Below are positions 47,685-60,700 of a stretch of DNA of 64,000 bases, piece by piece. The stretch spans positions 3,329,488 to 3,393,487 of the forward strand of contig NZ_CP070608.1 of assembly GCF_017068455.1 (NCBI RefSeq), read 5' to 3'. Within the stretch, counting starts at the first letter, position 1. Each line of letters starts with the position of its first letter. The notes under the pieces were generated by a model. It had not been told where the DNA came from, made no database searches, and saw nothing but the letters and a program-made list of their open reading frames with translations. The translations under genes and the position numbers were made by a program. The DNA is from Fulvivirga lutea (GTDB lineage Bacteria > Bacteroidota > Bacteroidia > Cytophagales > Cyclobacteriaceae).

Positions 47685-48784
47685 TAAATAGTGTTTTTCT
47701 GCGTTTTAAAAATTTTATAGCTTCTGTATCCTTCGTACAACTCTGTAAACGAAACTCGAAGTACGGTGTAACAAGGAATAGCAGCTACCATACCTGGTAT
47801 GCCTGCCAGCGAAGCGCCCGCAAATATAATTATAAAAATCTCCAAAGGATGAGCTTTTACACTTTTAGAAAAGATTATAGGCTGGAGAAATACATTATCA
47901 ACAACTTGAACCCCCGCAAAGACAGATACAATCTTCAAAATAAGAAAAATCACTTCTTGAAAGTTTGTTAAATCTATGCCAGTAGATATTCCAACAATAA
48001 TACCAAAGCTGGCGCCTAATATTGGGCCTAAATAAGGAATAAGGTTAGCCACTGCCGCGAATAAGGCTATCGTCAACGAATATTTAACACCTACAATGCT
48101 CAGCCCTAGTGCTGCCAGGCTAAACACAGAAAACATCTGTATCAATAAACCTGTCAGGTAATTCGATAACAATTTTTCGATTTTATTATACGCTGTAATG
48201 GTAACCTCAAAGTATTTATTTGGAATAAAGGAGATCAATTTTTTACGCATACTTCCCATTTCATATAACAAGAAAAAAGAGATAAATGTAACTGCTAATA
48301 TGCCAATAAAGAATTTACCTGTGAGGGCAATAATTGCATTCAAAATATTAGAAAACTGAATTTCAGATAATAAGTTTAATATATTGGTCTTAAGATTATT
48401 TACGATAAACCCTGGCTCCTGAGATGTCAATTCGTTGGCAATCATGAACGTTTCCAGGTTTTGGAGTGGTATTGTTAGTTTCTGATAGAGATCGTCATAA
48501 TTGAGTGACGAAAGTACTTCTACCTGCTCCGATATGAGTGGTATAAATAAAATAAAAAATGACACCAACAGTGCTACAAGAATACCGAAAGACAAAATAA
48601 CTGCAACCAGCCTGGGAAGTCTTAGCCCAAAAAATTGTGCAGTGGTTAGATAGCGCATGAGAGGCCGCAGGATGGCACTCAGCACAATAGAGAAGGCAAC
48701 ATAGAGGAAAATATCAGAGAATATCCATCCTGCCAATATAAATAGTGCTGCGAACAGCAAAATATAAATAATTGTATTACGCAT
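47684..48784 (-). CDS. AI-2E family transporter (permease)
   Basis: 366 residues, about eight helices. Family features: a long N-terminal pair ([19 protein letters not shown]), a polar central region, [70 protein letters not shown] and [18 protein letters not shown]. The family includes autoinducer-2 exporters and Na+/H+ antiporters; the substrate here is open. It is transcribed with ychF, which starts within its stop codon. Confidence 0.9.
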   Translation of the reverse strand: MRNTIIYILLFAALFILAGWIFSDIFLYVAFSIVLSAILRPLMRYLTTAQFFGLRLPRLVAVILSFGILVALLVSFFILFIPLISEQVEVLSSLNYDDLYQKLTIPLQNLETFMIANELTSQEPGFIVNNLKTNILNLLSEIQFSNILNAIIALTGKFFIGILAVTFISFFLLYEMGSMRKKLISFIPNKYFEVTITAYNKIEKLLSNYLTGLLIQMFSVFSLAALGLSIVGVKYSLTIALFAAVANLIPYLGPILGASFGIIVGISTGIDLTNFQEVIFLILKIVSVFAGVQVVDNVFLQPIIFSKSVKAHPLEIFIIIFAGASLAGIPGMVAAIPCYTVLRVSFTELYEGYRSYKIFKTQKNTI

Positions 48785-48806
48785 AAAGCCTTATCCAACA
48801 AACATA

Positions 48807-48842
48807 ATAAAAAACCCCGTTTCAGGTGTACCAAAACGGGGT
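48807..48842 (-). terminator. terminator after the PUR-like gene
   Basis: ACCCCGTTT and AAACGGGGT pair perfectly around an 11-base loop; on the minus strand a T run follows. It separates the PUR-like gene from the AI-2E/ychF operon. Confidence 0.85.
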
Positions 48843-48863
48843 CTCATAAGTTCTTCTATAATT

Positions 48864-49199
48864 TTAATCCCACTTCAATTCTGTATCTACACTTGCAGTG
48901 GTTTCATCTTCGTTATTTCTATCAAACTGTTCAAAATCTACATCTGGAAGCAACTCTTCCTTCACATGATTAACAGTGTTGTTTAATGCATCCTGAAATT
49001 TATTAAAGTCCTCTTTGTAAAGAAAAATCTTATGTTTTTCGTAGGTGTAACCATCATCTTTATACCTTCTTTTGCTTTCTGTGATGGTTAAATAGTAATC
49101 ATTTGATTTAGTTGCTTTAACATCAAAAAAATAAGTTCTTTTACCCGCTCTTACTCTCTCCGAATAAATTTCTTCTCTTTCATTGTTATTCTCTTCCAC
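48864..49199 (-). CDS. DUF3276 PUR-family nucleic-acid-binding protein
   Basis: 111 residues. It matches DUF3276, the bacterial PUR-alpha-like fold: YSERVRAGKRTYFFDVKATKSNDYYLTITESKR, then YTYEKHKIFLYKEDFNKFQDAL. The C-terminus is acidic. Homologues (for example the Borrelia PUR protein) bind single-stranded DNA or RNA and regulate expression. It is highly conserved in Bacteroidota and probably abundant. It has its own terminator. Confidence 0.9.
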   Translation of the reverse strand: MEENNNEREEIYSERVRAGKRTYFFDVKATKSNDYYLTITESKRRYKDDGYTYEKHKIFLYKEDFNKFQDALNNTVNHVKEELLPDVDFEQFDRNNEDETTASVDTELKWD

Positions 49200-49349
49200 A
49201 ATCCTAAAGTTTAGTTAACAAATTTTGCCCTCTTTTTAATTAAACAGAAGCTAAATATAGTATAATATTTATATTTAAAGCAAACACACCTTATTAATTG
49301 TAAAACATTTTCGAGAATATTACGTTGTGCTACCCATTTATAAAATGCA

Positions 49350-50255
49350 ATGAAGTTAGAGCTCGCAAAAATTCGTGAAGTTGGTGATCTGAATATTTTA
49401 GCCAGACAATTGGTCGAGGGTTTTGTAACCGGACTTCACAAATCCCCATATCATGGTTTTAGTGTAGAATTCTCTGAACATAGACTTTATAATACTGGTG
49501 AGAGCACAAAACATATTGACTGGAAAGTTTTTGCCAAAACAGACAGGCTTTACACCAAACGCTTTGAAGAAGAAACCAATTTACGTTGTTTAATAGTATT
49601 GGATGATAGCTCTTCTATGCATTACCCTGTAGAATCTAAGGCAAAAATACAGTTTAGCATTATTGCAGCGGCCTCTTTGGCTTACCTACTTCAGAAGCAA
49701 CGGGATGCAGTGGGTATATGCACCTTCAGTAATGAAATTGAACTGATAACAGAGCAAAAGTCAACATCGACCCACCTCAACAAAATATTAAGCGAGCTAC
49801 AAAACCTGTACGATAACCCCTCGGATCTGAAGAAAACTCAAACTGCCAAGGTTTTACACGAGATTGCCGGCAAAACACCACGTAGATCACTAATTATTTT
49901 GTTTACGGATATGTTTGATAGCGAGGAAAATCTCGATGAAATATTCTCAGGACTTCAGCATTTAAAACATAATAAGCACGAGGTGCTATTGTTTCATGTA
50001 ACGGATAAAAAAACTGAGTTTAATTTTGAGTTCGAAGACCGACCTCATGAATTTATCGATTTGGAAAGTGGTGAAAAGATAAAATTACAACCCTCAGAAG
50101 TGAAGGATCATTTTAAAAAATCAGCTGCCGAATTTTATCAAAACCTTAAACTTAAATGTGCACAAATGAAAATCGACCTCATTGAGGCCGATGTAGAAAT
50201 TGATTATAATGAGATTCTTAAAGCGTATTTGATCAAAAGATCAAAAATGCGTTAG
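49350..50255 (+). CDS. DUF58 domain protein (von Willebrand A-like)
   Basis: 301 residues, soluble. The DUF58 core is STKHIDWKVFAKTDRLYTKRFEEETN (about 52-77) followed by a vWA-type metal site, LIVLDDSSSMHYP (about 82-94, DxSxS), then IGICTF-like DAVGICTFSNEIELI and LIILFTDMFDSE. Such proteins usually travel with MoxR ATPases and Bat proteins in aerotolerance operons, but none is next to it here. It is probably a chaperone or scaffold. Three bases separate its stop from the convergent ferredoxin gene. Confidence 0.88.
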   Translation: MKLELAKIREVGDLNILARQLVEGFVTGLHKSPYHGFSVEFSEHRLYNTGESTKHIDWKVFAKTDRLYTKRFEEETNLRCLIVLDDSSSMHYPVESKAKIQFSIIAAASLAYLLQKQRDAVGICTFSNEIELITEQKSTSTHLNKILSELQNLYDNPSDLKKTQTAKVLHEIAGKTPRRSLIILFTDMFDSEENLDEIFSGLQHLKHNKHEVLLFHVTDKKTEFNFEFEDRPHEFIDLESGEKIKLQPSEVKDHFKKSAAEFYQNLKLKCAQMKIDLIEADVEIDYNEILKAYLIKRSKMR

Positions 50256-50258
50256 TTT

Positions 50259-50627
<369 letters not shown>

Positions 50628-50648
50628 TCAGTTAATTTTAGAACTTTG

Positions 50649-50679
50649 CAAAAGTATAAACTATCTACATGTCTACAAA
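50649..50679 (-). promoter_or_regulatory. ferredoxin promoter (TTTG-N19-TACTTTTG)
   Basis: On the minus strand, TTTG at 50679-50676 and TACTTTTG at 50656-50649 are spaced exactly 19 bases, a perfect match to the Bacteroidota consensus. The leader would be about 37 nt. Confidence 0.8.
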
Positions 50680-50715
50680 CAACAACCTTAATGGTTTAGT
50701 TTAAAATAAAACAGA

Positions 50716-51723
50716 ATGACTTTAGAAGAAAGAATAAATGCGTTTAGTCAACTTGGTGACAAGTTAAAATCACTGTCTGAAGATGAATTTGAAAACCTTG
50801 CTCTCAATGCACAAAATGGTAATTCATGGTTTACACCAACGAGTGTTCGTTTAGCGCTAAATGGTATAATTAAATTTCTTGATAAATCGGTGCTCCAAAA
50901 TTGGGTGTCTAATTATCAGTTAAATCAAGAATCTAAAACCATAGGTATAGTAATGGCAGGCAACATCCCTTTAGTTGGCTTTCACGATTTGTTATGCATA
51001 TTAATCTGTGGCCATTCTATCAAAGTAAAAATGAGCTCACAAGATTCTGTTCTGATGACGTTCATACTTGAGTCTCTGATAAAAATAGAACCACGACTGG
51101 AAAAAAATATTATCGTAGTAGATCGATTAAAAGATATTGATGCAATTATTGCCACTGGAAGTGATAATTCTGCCAGATACTTTGAATACTACTTTTCAAA
51201 ATACCCTCATATTATAAGAAAAAACAGAACTTCTATCGGGATTCTCAATGGCGAAGAAAAAGAGGATGATCTATCCAGTTTAGGCAAAGATATTTTTCAA
51301 TATTACGGGTTAGGATGTAGAAATGTATCAAAAATTTATGTTCCCAATGGCTATAATTTTAATACTTTCTTCGAATCGATACAATCTTACCAAAGCGTAG
51401 GTGACCATCATAAATACAATAATAATTATGAATACAATAAGTCCATATACCTTGTGAATGGTGATAAACATTTAGACAACGGGTTTTTATTGTTACGAGA
51501 AAGTAAAAATATAGCCTCACCACTTGCCGTTTTATTTTATGAGGAATATAATGACGATAACACATTAAAAGAACGATTAGAAAAAGACCAAGAGAAAATA
51601 CAGTGTGTTGTTAGTAATAATCAGTGGTACGAGAATTCATTCGATTTTGGTGAGGCACAATCACCAGGAATTGATGATTACGCTGATCATGTAGATACAA
51701 TGAAATTTTTAACATCCTTATAA
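50716..51723 (+). CDS. LuxC-like acyl-CoA reductase
   Basis: 335 residues. It matches the LuxC/aldehyde-dehydrogenase-like acyl-CoA reductase family: a nucleotide-binding GIVMAGNIPLVGFHDLLCILICGH, IIVVDRLKDIDAIIATGSDNSARYFEYY, and the catalytic cysteine, C201, in YYGLGCRNVSKIYVP. It would reduce an acyl-CoA (or acyl-phosphate) to an aldehyde. There are no luxD or luxE partners. The divergent ferredoxin gene is a regular neighbour in Bacteroidota, so the two may share a pathway, but the substrate is unknown. Confidence 0.8.
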   Translation: MTLEERINAFSQLGDKLKSLSEDEFENLALNAQNGNSWFTPTSVRLALNGIIKFLDKSVLQNWVSNYQLNQESKTIGIVMAGNIPLVGFHDLLCILICGHSIKVKMSSQDSVLMTFILESLIKIEPRLEKNIIVVDRLKDIDAIIATGSDNSARYFEYYFSKYPHIIRKNRTSIGILNGEEKEDDLSSLGKDIFQYYGLGCRNVSKIYVPNGYNFNTFFESIQSYQSVGDHHKYNNNYEYNKSIYLVNGDKHLDNGFLLLRESKNIASPLAVLFYEEYNDDNTLKERLEKDQEKIQCVVSNNQWYENSFDFGEAQSPGIDDYADHVDTMKFLTSL

Positions 51724-51724
51724 T

Positions 51725-51752
51725 AAAAGAGGCGCTTAAAGCGCCTCTTTTG
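51725..51752. terminator. bidirectional terminator between reductase and giant gene
   Basis: AAAAGAGGCGC and GCGCCTCTTTT form a perfect stem around TTAAA-type loop. It serves the reductase gene (+) and the giant T9SS cargo (-). Confidence 0.92.
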
Positions 51753-51773
51753 GTTTTATATAATCTTTAGTAT

Positions 51774-54700
51774 CTAAGGAGAATTACCCCGTATTATTTC
51801 GACCCACCCAGTATACGCCTGTCCGTTTGACTCAACCTTATAGAAGTATATTCCATCAGGAGTATCTCCTCCAGACCAGAAATCTGCTTCTGTTGTACCG
51901 CCATAGCTATCTGATGAAAATACAGTTTTACCCCATCTGTTATTAATGATTAATTGCGTATTACCCTGATCGATATTAATCATTCTGAAAGTATCATTAA
52001 CTCCATCTCCGTTTGGCGTGAATACATTTGGTATGATAACGGTAGAATCTCTAGGGATTTCAATATCTAATTCAATTTCACAACCAAGGGCGTCTGTCAC
52101 AAATAAATCATAATTACCTATTCCTAGACCTTCGTAATCTAGCAGGTAATTATTATTGAATGGATCAAATGGTATTTCATCAGGACCTAAACCAAAGAAT
52201 CCGTCAGCATCCCCTTCTAGAACGGCCTCATAAGGCTCAACCCCACCAGACACTCCAGTTATACTGAATCCACCTGTAGTGTTATCTGGGAATGAACTTG
52301 AAATGTTATCAATAGTTACATTTAATGGCGCAACCACATCAGGAATTTCAAGAGAGTTAGGATGATCAAATATTATTGGATCAACGCATATAGTTTGCGT
52401 TTGCGATAACCTTAGCCTGAAAATCCTGTCAGGTGTTTGTAGGAATGAACGCTCAGTTACTCTGATCTCATCACCAATAGTTAGTGTTAAAGGAACTTGA
52501 TCCACAACCTGCTGCTGATCATTGAATACAAATAAAGTATAATCCGTACCTAACTCGCCAGTGATACCAGTTAGTACCAACTCATTCACATACTCTTTGG
52601 TAGTATTTAAACATCTCTGTTGAAGCTCATAATCAAAAGAAACAGGAATTGGCCCACCAATAATGGAGAAATTACTTTCAAGTGAACATACACCTTCAGT
52701 TTCTGAAGAAACAATCACGGTATAATCACCAGACACCAAACCAGTCTCATTACTTCTCGGGAACAGCCCTGTAATATCATCACCATCCCAGCCATCGTTA
52801 TTCTCATAGATAATATTGGCGGGATCGTTAGCATCCACTATTGTAACAATGTATGGTGGTGGTGGAGAATTAGCAAAATCCACTCTCATTGTAATTCTTC
52901 CTGCACTAGGATTACTACAATTTGCACTTGACGTATTTAACTGAGATAAGTTGATTTGACCAGGAGACGAAACAGCTACTGTTTCCATTACAGTGCAACC
53001 ATTCGCATCTCGCACATAAACATCATAATCACCCGCATCTAAACTACTGAGGCTATTTGTATCGCTGAACTGACCATCGACTACAGTATTTCCACTTATT
53101 ACAAATGCGAAAGTAAAATCTCCACCAGACCCGCCAGCAGCAGTTACTTCGATAGCTCCATCACCGGAGTCACATCCCTCTAAATCTGTAATACTGAAGT
53201 TCACATCAATCTCAGGAGTATTAGAACCAATAAGTATATTTTCAAATCTTTGCGGACATGGGTCATTCTCAATTTCCCCTAGTCTGATTAAGTTATTTCC
53301 TTCTGTTAATCCATTAGGATCAGATGCATTTGGAATAACCAGCGCATTTAATTCAACCCAATCTCCGCCATTAATTGAATAAAAGTAGTCTCCTGTAGTA
53401 GAACCAATCAAGTTTTCAATTTCTATACTACCTGTAGATTCACCAAAACATTCAACATTACTTGTTCCAACAAGGTCTGCTGTAACAGTTGTTTCAGTAC
53501 TAATTGCAACTATTCGTTCAGGTGTGGTAGTGCGGCCATCACAAATATCACCAGATACAACATCTTCTACTATAACATAATATGACCCCGCTCTTAAGTT
53601 ACTTACAGTAACATCACCGTCATTATCCTGACTGAATCGAGAGTAGGTATTATCTGTAATATCAATCAAGGTTACAGCATATGTACCACTACCACCATCA
53701 ATTTCATATGTAATACTACCAGCTTCTGGGTTTTGACAAGTTGGTAATGTTGTAGCACCAGTTACTTCATTAATTGTAGTAAATACAGCACAATCTACAG
53801 CACACCCTGGAGGTAAGCTAATGACAGCTGATTCACTAGCAGAACACCCACTAACATTATCAGTAACAGTTACAGTGTAAGTCCCCTGATTAGAAAGGTT
53901 AGTTAAATCTTCAGTGTCTGCAGTAAAGCTTCCTGGTCCATCCCATGCGAATGTAAAATCACCACTTCCACCGGTCACTGTCAAGTCGATTAAGCCATCA
54001 TCATTACCACATACTGTTACATCAGATGACACAACAGCAAGTGTAAAGTCTACCGGCTCGGTAATAGTAACCACATCTGAATCAGAGCAACCACTATCAT
54101 TGTCTGTGATTGTATATGTATAATCTCCTTGTTCTAGTCCATTTATACTAACTCCAGTACCTACAAATCCATTGGGCCCTACCCAATCCACATCAGTATT
54201 CGGACCTTGTCCTGTTAGTGTGAGATCAATACTTCCATCATTCGCACCACAAGAAGTAATATTGGTTGAAGCCACTGCCACAGTAAAGTTTAAAGGCTCA
54301 TTAATGGTATATGTATCGCTTACTGTACAACCTGTGTCATCATCAGTGACAAGTACATCATAATCACCACCTTCTAAGCCACTTATATCCTCCGAAGTCG
54401 ATGTAAATCCATTAGGACCTGTCCAATCAAATGAATAGTTACCGCTACCACCGTTTATAGTAATTGCTATTTCACCATCACTTGTTCCACAACCTGTTGC
54501 ATCAGTTTGAGTATCTACTGTAATCGTAGGTGCTGGATCAGTCAATGTAGCATCCGGATCATCAACTGAAGTACAAGTTGCAACCGTAATATTTAAATCA
54601 GTATATGTGCCAGCCGGAGCATTAATAGATGCTGCATTTGAAGAAACAACTACACCACTGAAGGTGCCATCTGCATAATTGATATCATAGGTATTATCAG

Positions 54701-57700
54701 GCACACCGGTAAATGTAAGGTTAATTGTTCCGTTTCCTCCACAATCTGTAGGATCTACAACTGAAGCAACTGCTATTGTTGGTACTGGGTCTGTAATAAT
54801 AATTTCAGAATCTTCTGTTGAAGTACAAGCTCCAACTGAAATTCTTAAATCAGTGTAAGTCCCTACAGGCGCTACAACGGTAGCAGCGTTTGAGACAACA
54901 TTGACACCAGTGAATGAACCTGTTGCATAAGTTATAGTATAGGTATTATCCGGAACATTTGTGAAGGTAAAATCAATTGATCCATCTCCACCGCAAGTTA
55001 CTGGGGAAATGCCCACTGCGGCAATTGTTGGTAATGCAGGCTCTGTTAAAACAGCAGCTGGATTATCTACAGATACACATCCATTTTCAGTTATACTTAG
55101 GTCATTATATGCTCCGGCAGCAGCGCTAATAGTAGCCGTGCCGCCTGTGATATTTACATTTGTAAATGAGCCACCATCGAAGTCAATAGTTGCTGCTGCA
55201 TTATCCGCAACTCCTGTAAAACTAAGTTCTATTGTACCATCATCTCCACAATCTGTAGGTTGAGTTACATTGTCTACAGAAATTGTAGGTATTGTAGGAT
55301 CTACTAATGTTGGCCCAACTATTGGTGCAGAGGAACACCCTCCTTCTTCTACTTGTATATCAGTATAATTTCCTGCAAACAAACCATCAATTAATAATAA
55401 TCCACCTGCATCACTTGTTATACCGAATGGACCTTCAGCACCGCCATTAAAATTATAAGTCACATTATACAAAGTAGATATATCAAGACCTGATAACACT
55501 ATTTCTCCTTCATCGCCACCACAAGTTGATGGATTGGTAGAACCATTAATGGCAATCGTAACTGAACCAGGGTCAGACAATGTGAATGGACCGATTAATG
55601 GATCAGAAGTACAATTACTTTCTGTAACCGTAATATCAGAATAGCTACCTGCTATTAACCCTGGAATTGTTAATTCTCCTATACCATTACTTGAAATACT
55701 TACTGGAGCCTCCGGGTTACTATTAAGATTGTAATTGACATCGTATAGTGTATTGTTAGCAAGACCGTTTATAACAATACTCCCGTCAGAATCTCCACAA
55801 GTTGCTGGGTCATTATTACCAACGTGCGCTATGGTAACTGGCGTTGGATCAACCAAATCAAATGGTCCATTCAACGTATTTGAAGTACATCCACTTTCTG
55901 TTACTCTAATATCAGTGTATGAACCTGCATTAAGGCCATTAATTACAATTTCACCTGTAGGAGTGCTAACCTCTCCAGTTAATGATATAGGATTTCCATC
56001 ATCATTAAAGTTTACATCATATGCTGTACTATTTGCCAGACCTGTAATTTCTATTGAACCATCCGTTCCTCCACATGAGTTTGGATTAGATAATGTTCCT
56101 ATCACTATTGTAACTGAACCCGGATCAACTAATACAACCGTTGAGTTCAACGTATTTGAAATACAATTATCTGTACCTGTAACTGTAAAATTATTATAAC
56201 TGCCGGCCACTAATCCAGGAATAATTAAATTACCTGCTCCATCACTTGTCAATAATGGTTCATTAGTTGGAGCTCCATTTACTTCAAAATCAACAGAAAA
56301 ATCACTTGAAGCTGTTAGTCCTGTCAATTGTATTTCACCATCATCTAAACCACAATTAGTAGGGTTATTACCAGAAGCCCCCGTAATAGTCTCACCACCT
56401 GGATCAGATAAAGTAATTGGACCTGCCACGGTATTAGAGGTACACCCAGAAACTACATCTGTTACCACAAAATTCGTATAGCTTCCAGCATTTAAACTGA
56501 TGATAGTAAACTCACCGCCAGGAGTACTTGTAATACTCTCATCTACTTGAATTCCGTCATCAAAATATGTTAATTCATAATCAGTTGATGCATTAAACCC
56601 AACAAGAACAATGGAGCCTTCATCGCCACCACAAGTTGATGGATTACTTTGATTAAAAATGGATAGTGTAATCGCACCAGGATCGGACAAACTGAATGGA
56701 CCGTTTAATGTATTCGAAGAGCAACCTGTTCCTTGGTCAGTAACTGTAATATTAGTGTAGCTTCCTGCGTCAAGCCCTCCTATGTTAAATTCACCACTAA
56801 CATTAGATGTCCCTGTACGAGTATCAGGTGTTCCATCATCAAGAAAATTTACATCAAAATTGGTTGAGGGAGTTAATCCACTTAATAATATACTACCAGT
56901 ACTTACTCCACATGAGGCAGGGTTATTTGGTGTTGCATTAATAACCAATGCCGTTGGTTCCGTTATCGTTATTGTTGCCTGGTCAGTACAGCCATTCGCA
57001 TCTGTTACTGTTACCGTTACCTCTCCTACTGAACCTCCGGTAAAATCTAATGTCGTAGCTGTTGTACTTGTAGTTGCTGTCGCTGTATTACTATCTATCG
57101 TAAATCCATACGGTGCTGTGCCACCGGATGCTGTAAATGTTCCTGCTGCATCCGAATCTCCATTACAATCTAATGCAACATCTGCCGTAGGTGTTAATAC
57201 CAAGACTGCTGGTTCGGTTATCGTTATTGTTGCCTGGTCAGTACAACCATTCGCATCTGTTACTGTTACCGTTACCTCTCCTACTGAACCTCCGGTAAAA
57301 TCTAATGTCGTAGCTGTTGTACTTGTAGTTGCTGTCGCTGTATTACTATCTATCGTAAATCCATACGGTGCCGTGCCACCGGATGCTGTAAATGTTCCTG
57401 CTGCATCCGAATCTCCATTACAATCTAATGCAACATCTGCTGTTGGAGTTAACACTAATGATGGTGGTGCCGTTATCGTTATTGTTGCCTGGTCAGTACA
57501 GCCATTCGCATCTGTTACTGTTACCGTTACTTCTCCTGCTGAACCTCCGGTAAAATCTAATGTCGTAGCTGTTGTACTTGTAGTTGCTGTCGCTGTATTA
57601 CTATCTATCGTAAATCCATACGGTGCCGTGCCACCGGATGCTGTAAATGTTCCTGTTGCATCTGCGTCTCCCGCACAATCTAACACAACATCTGCTGTAG

Positions 57701-60700
57701 GTGTAAGTGTAGTTGCTGTTGCCGGTTCGGTTATCGTTATTGTTGCCTGGTCAGTACAGCCATTCGCATCTGTTACTGTTACCGTTACCTCTCCTACTGA
57801 ACCTCCGGTAAAATCTAATGTCGTAGCTGTTGTACTTGTAGTTGCTGTAGCTGTATTACTATCTATCGTAAATCCATACGGTGCTGTGCCACCGGATGCT
57901 GTAAATGTTCCTGCTGCATCCGAATCTCCATTACAATCTAATGCAACATCTGCCGTAGGTGTTAATACCAAGACTGCTGGTTCGGTTATCGTTATTGTTG
58001 CCTGGTCAGTACAACCATTCGCATCTGTTACTGTTACCGTTACCTCTCCTACTGAACCTCCGGTAAAATCTAATGTCGTAGCTGTTGTACTTGTAGTTGC
58101 TGTAGCTGTATTACTATCTATCGTAAATCCATACGGTGCCGTGCCACCGGATGCTGTAAATGTTCCTGCTGCATCCGAATCTCCATTACAATCTAATGCA
58201 ACATCTGCTGTTGGAGTTAACACTAATGATGGTGGTGCCGTTATCGTTATTGTTGCCTGGTCAGTACAGCCATTCGCATCTGTTACTGTTACCGTTACCT
58301 CTCCTACTGAACCTCCGGTAAAATCTAATGTCGTAGCTGTTGTACTTGTAGTTGCTGTCGCTGTATTACTATCTATCGTAAATCCATACGGTGCTGTGCC
58401 ACCGGATGCTGTAAATGTTCCTGCTGCATCCGAATCTCCATTACAATCTAATGCAACATCTGCCGTAGGTGTTAATACCAAGACTGCTGGTTCGGTTATC
58501 GTTATTGTTGCCTGGTCAGTACAACCATTCGCATCTGTTACTGTTACCGTTACCTCTCCTACTGAACCTCCGGTAAAATCTAATGTCGTAGCTGTTGTAC
58601 TTGTAGTTGCTGTCGCTGTATTACTATCTATCGTAAATCCATACGGTGCCGTGCCACCGGATGCTGTAAATGTTCCTGCTGCATCCGAATCTCCATTACA
58701 ATCTAATGCAACATCTGCCGTAGGTGTTAATACCAAGACTGCTGGTTCGGTTATCGTTATTGTTGCCTGGTCAGTACAACCATTCGCATCTGTTACTGTT
58801 ACCGTTACCTCTCCTACTGAACCTCCGGTAAAATCTAATGTCGTAGCTGTTGTACTTGTAGTTGCTGTCGCTGTATTACTATCTATCGTAAATCCATACG
58901 GTGCCGTGCCACCGGATGCTGTAAATGTTCCTGCTGCATCCGAATCTCCATTACAATCTAATGCAACATCTGCTGTTGGAGTTAACACTAATGATGGTGG
59001 TGCCGTTATCGTTATTGTTGCCTGGTCAGTACAGCCATTCGCATCTGTTACTGTTACCGTTACTTCTCCTACTGAACCTCCGGTAAAATCTAATGTCGTA
59101 GCTGTTGTACTTGTAGTTGCTGTCGCTGTATTACTATCTATCGTAAATCCATACGGTGCCGTGCCACCGGATGCTGTAAATGTTCCTGTTGCATCTGCGT
59201 CTCCCGCACAATCTAACACAACATCTGCTGTAGGTGTAAGTGTAGTTGCTGTTGCCGGTTCGGTTATCGTTATTGTTGCCTGGTCAGTACAGCCATTCGC
59301 ATCTGTTACTGTTACCGTTACCTCTCCTACTGAACCTCCGGTAAAATCTAATGTCGTAGCTGTTGTACTTGTAGTTGCTGTAGCTGTATTACTATCTATC
59401 GTAAATCCATACGGTGCTGTGCCACCGGATGCTGTAAATGTTCCTGCTGCATCCGAATCTCCATTACAATCTAATGCAACATCTGCCGTAGGTGTTAATA
59501 CCAAGACTGCTGGTTCGGTTATCGTTATTGTTGCCTGGTCAGTACAACCATTCGCATCTGTTACTGTTACCGTTACCTCTCCTACTGAACCTCCGGTAAA
59601 ATCTAATGTCGTAGCTGTTGTACTTGTAGTTGCTGTCGCTGTATTACTATCTATCGTAAATCCATACGGTGCCGTGCCACCGGATGCTGTAAATGTTCCT
59701 GCTGCATCCGAATCTCCATTACAATCTAATGCAACATCTGCTGTTGGAGTTAACACTAATGATGGTGGTGCCGTTATCGTTATTGTTGCCTGGTCAGTAC
59801 AGCCATTCGCATCTGTTACTGTTACCGTTACTTCTCCTGCTGAACCTCCGGTAAAATCTAATGTCGTAGCTGTTGTACTTGTAGTTGCTGTCGCTGTATT
59901 ACTATCTATCGTAAATCCATACGGTGCCGTGCCACCGGATGCTGTAAATGTTCCTGTTGCATCTGCGTCTCCCGCACAATCTAACACAACATCTGCTGTA
60001 GGTGTAAGTGTAGTTGCTGTTGCCGGTTCCGTTATCGTTATTGTTGCCTGGTCAGTACAGCCATTCGCATCTGTTACTGTTACCGTTACCTCTCCTACTG
60101 AACCTCCGGTAAAATCTAATGTCGTAGCTGTTGTACTTGTAGTTGCTGTCGCTGTATTACTATCTATCGTAAATCCATACGGTGCTGTGCCACCGGATGC
60201 TGTAAATGTTCCTGCTGCATCCGAATCTCCATTACAATCTAATGCAACATCTGCCGTAGGTGTTAATACCAAGACTGCTGGTTCGGTTATCGTTATTGTT
60301 GCCTGGTCAGTACAGCCATCAGCATCTGTTACTGTTACCGTTACCTCTCCTACTGAACCTCCGGTAAAATCTAATGTCGTAGCTGTTGTACTTGTAGTTG
60401 CTGTCGCTGTATTACTATCTATCGTAAATCCATACGGTGCCGTGCCACCGGATGCTGTAAACGTTCCTGACGCATCCGAATCTCCATTGCAATCTAATGC
60501 AACATCCGCTGTTGGAGTTAATTGTAAATTATTCCAGACCACATCAACATCATCAAAAACACCTGGACAAACCATATTGTCATCTGTAATTGTCCATCTA
60601 AATGTATTGGTTCCAACAGACAAGCCCGTTGCAGTGGTATTTGGAGAATTAGGACTTGCTATCACACCTGAACCTGCTACCACAGACCATTCGCCAGTTT

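Noticed and set aside
56943-60521. Tandem array as a CRISPR or satellite
   Set aside because: Units are 255-258 bases without unique spacers and code in frame for SprB-type domains.
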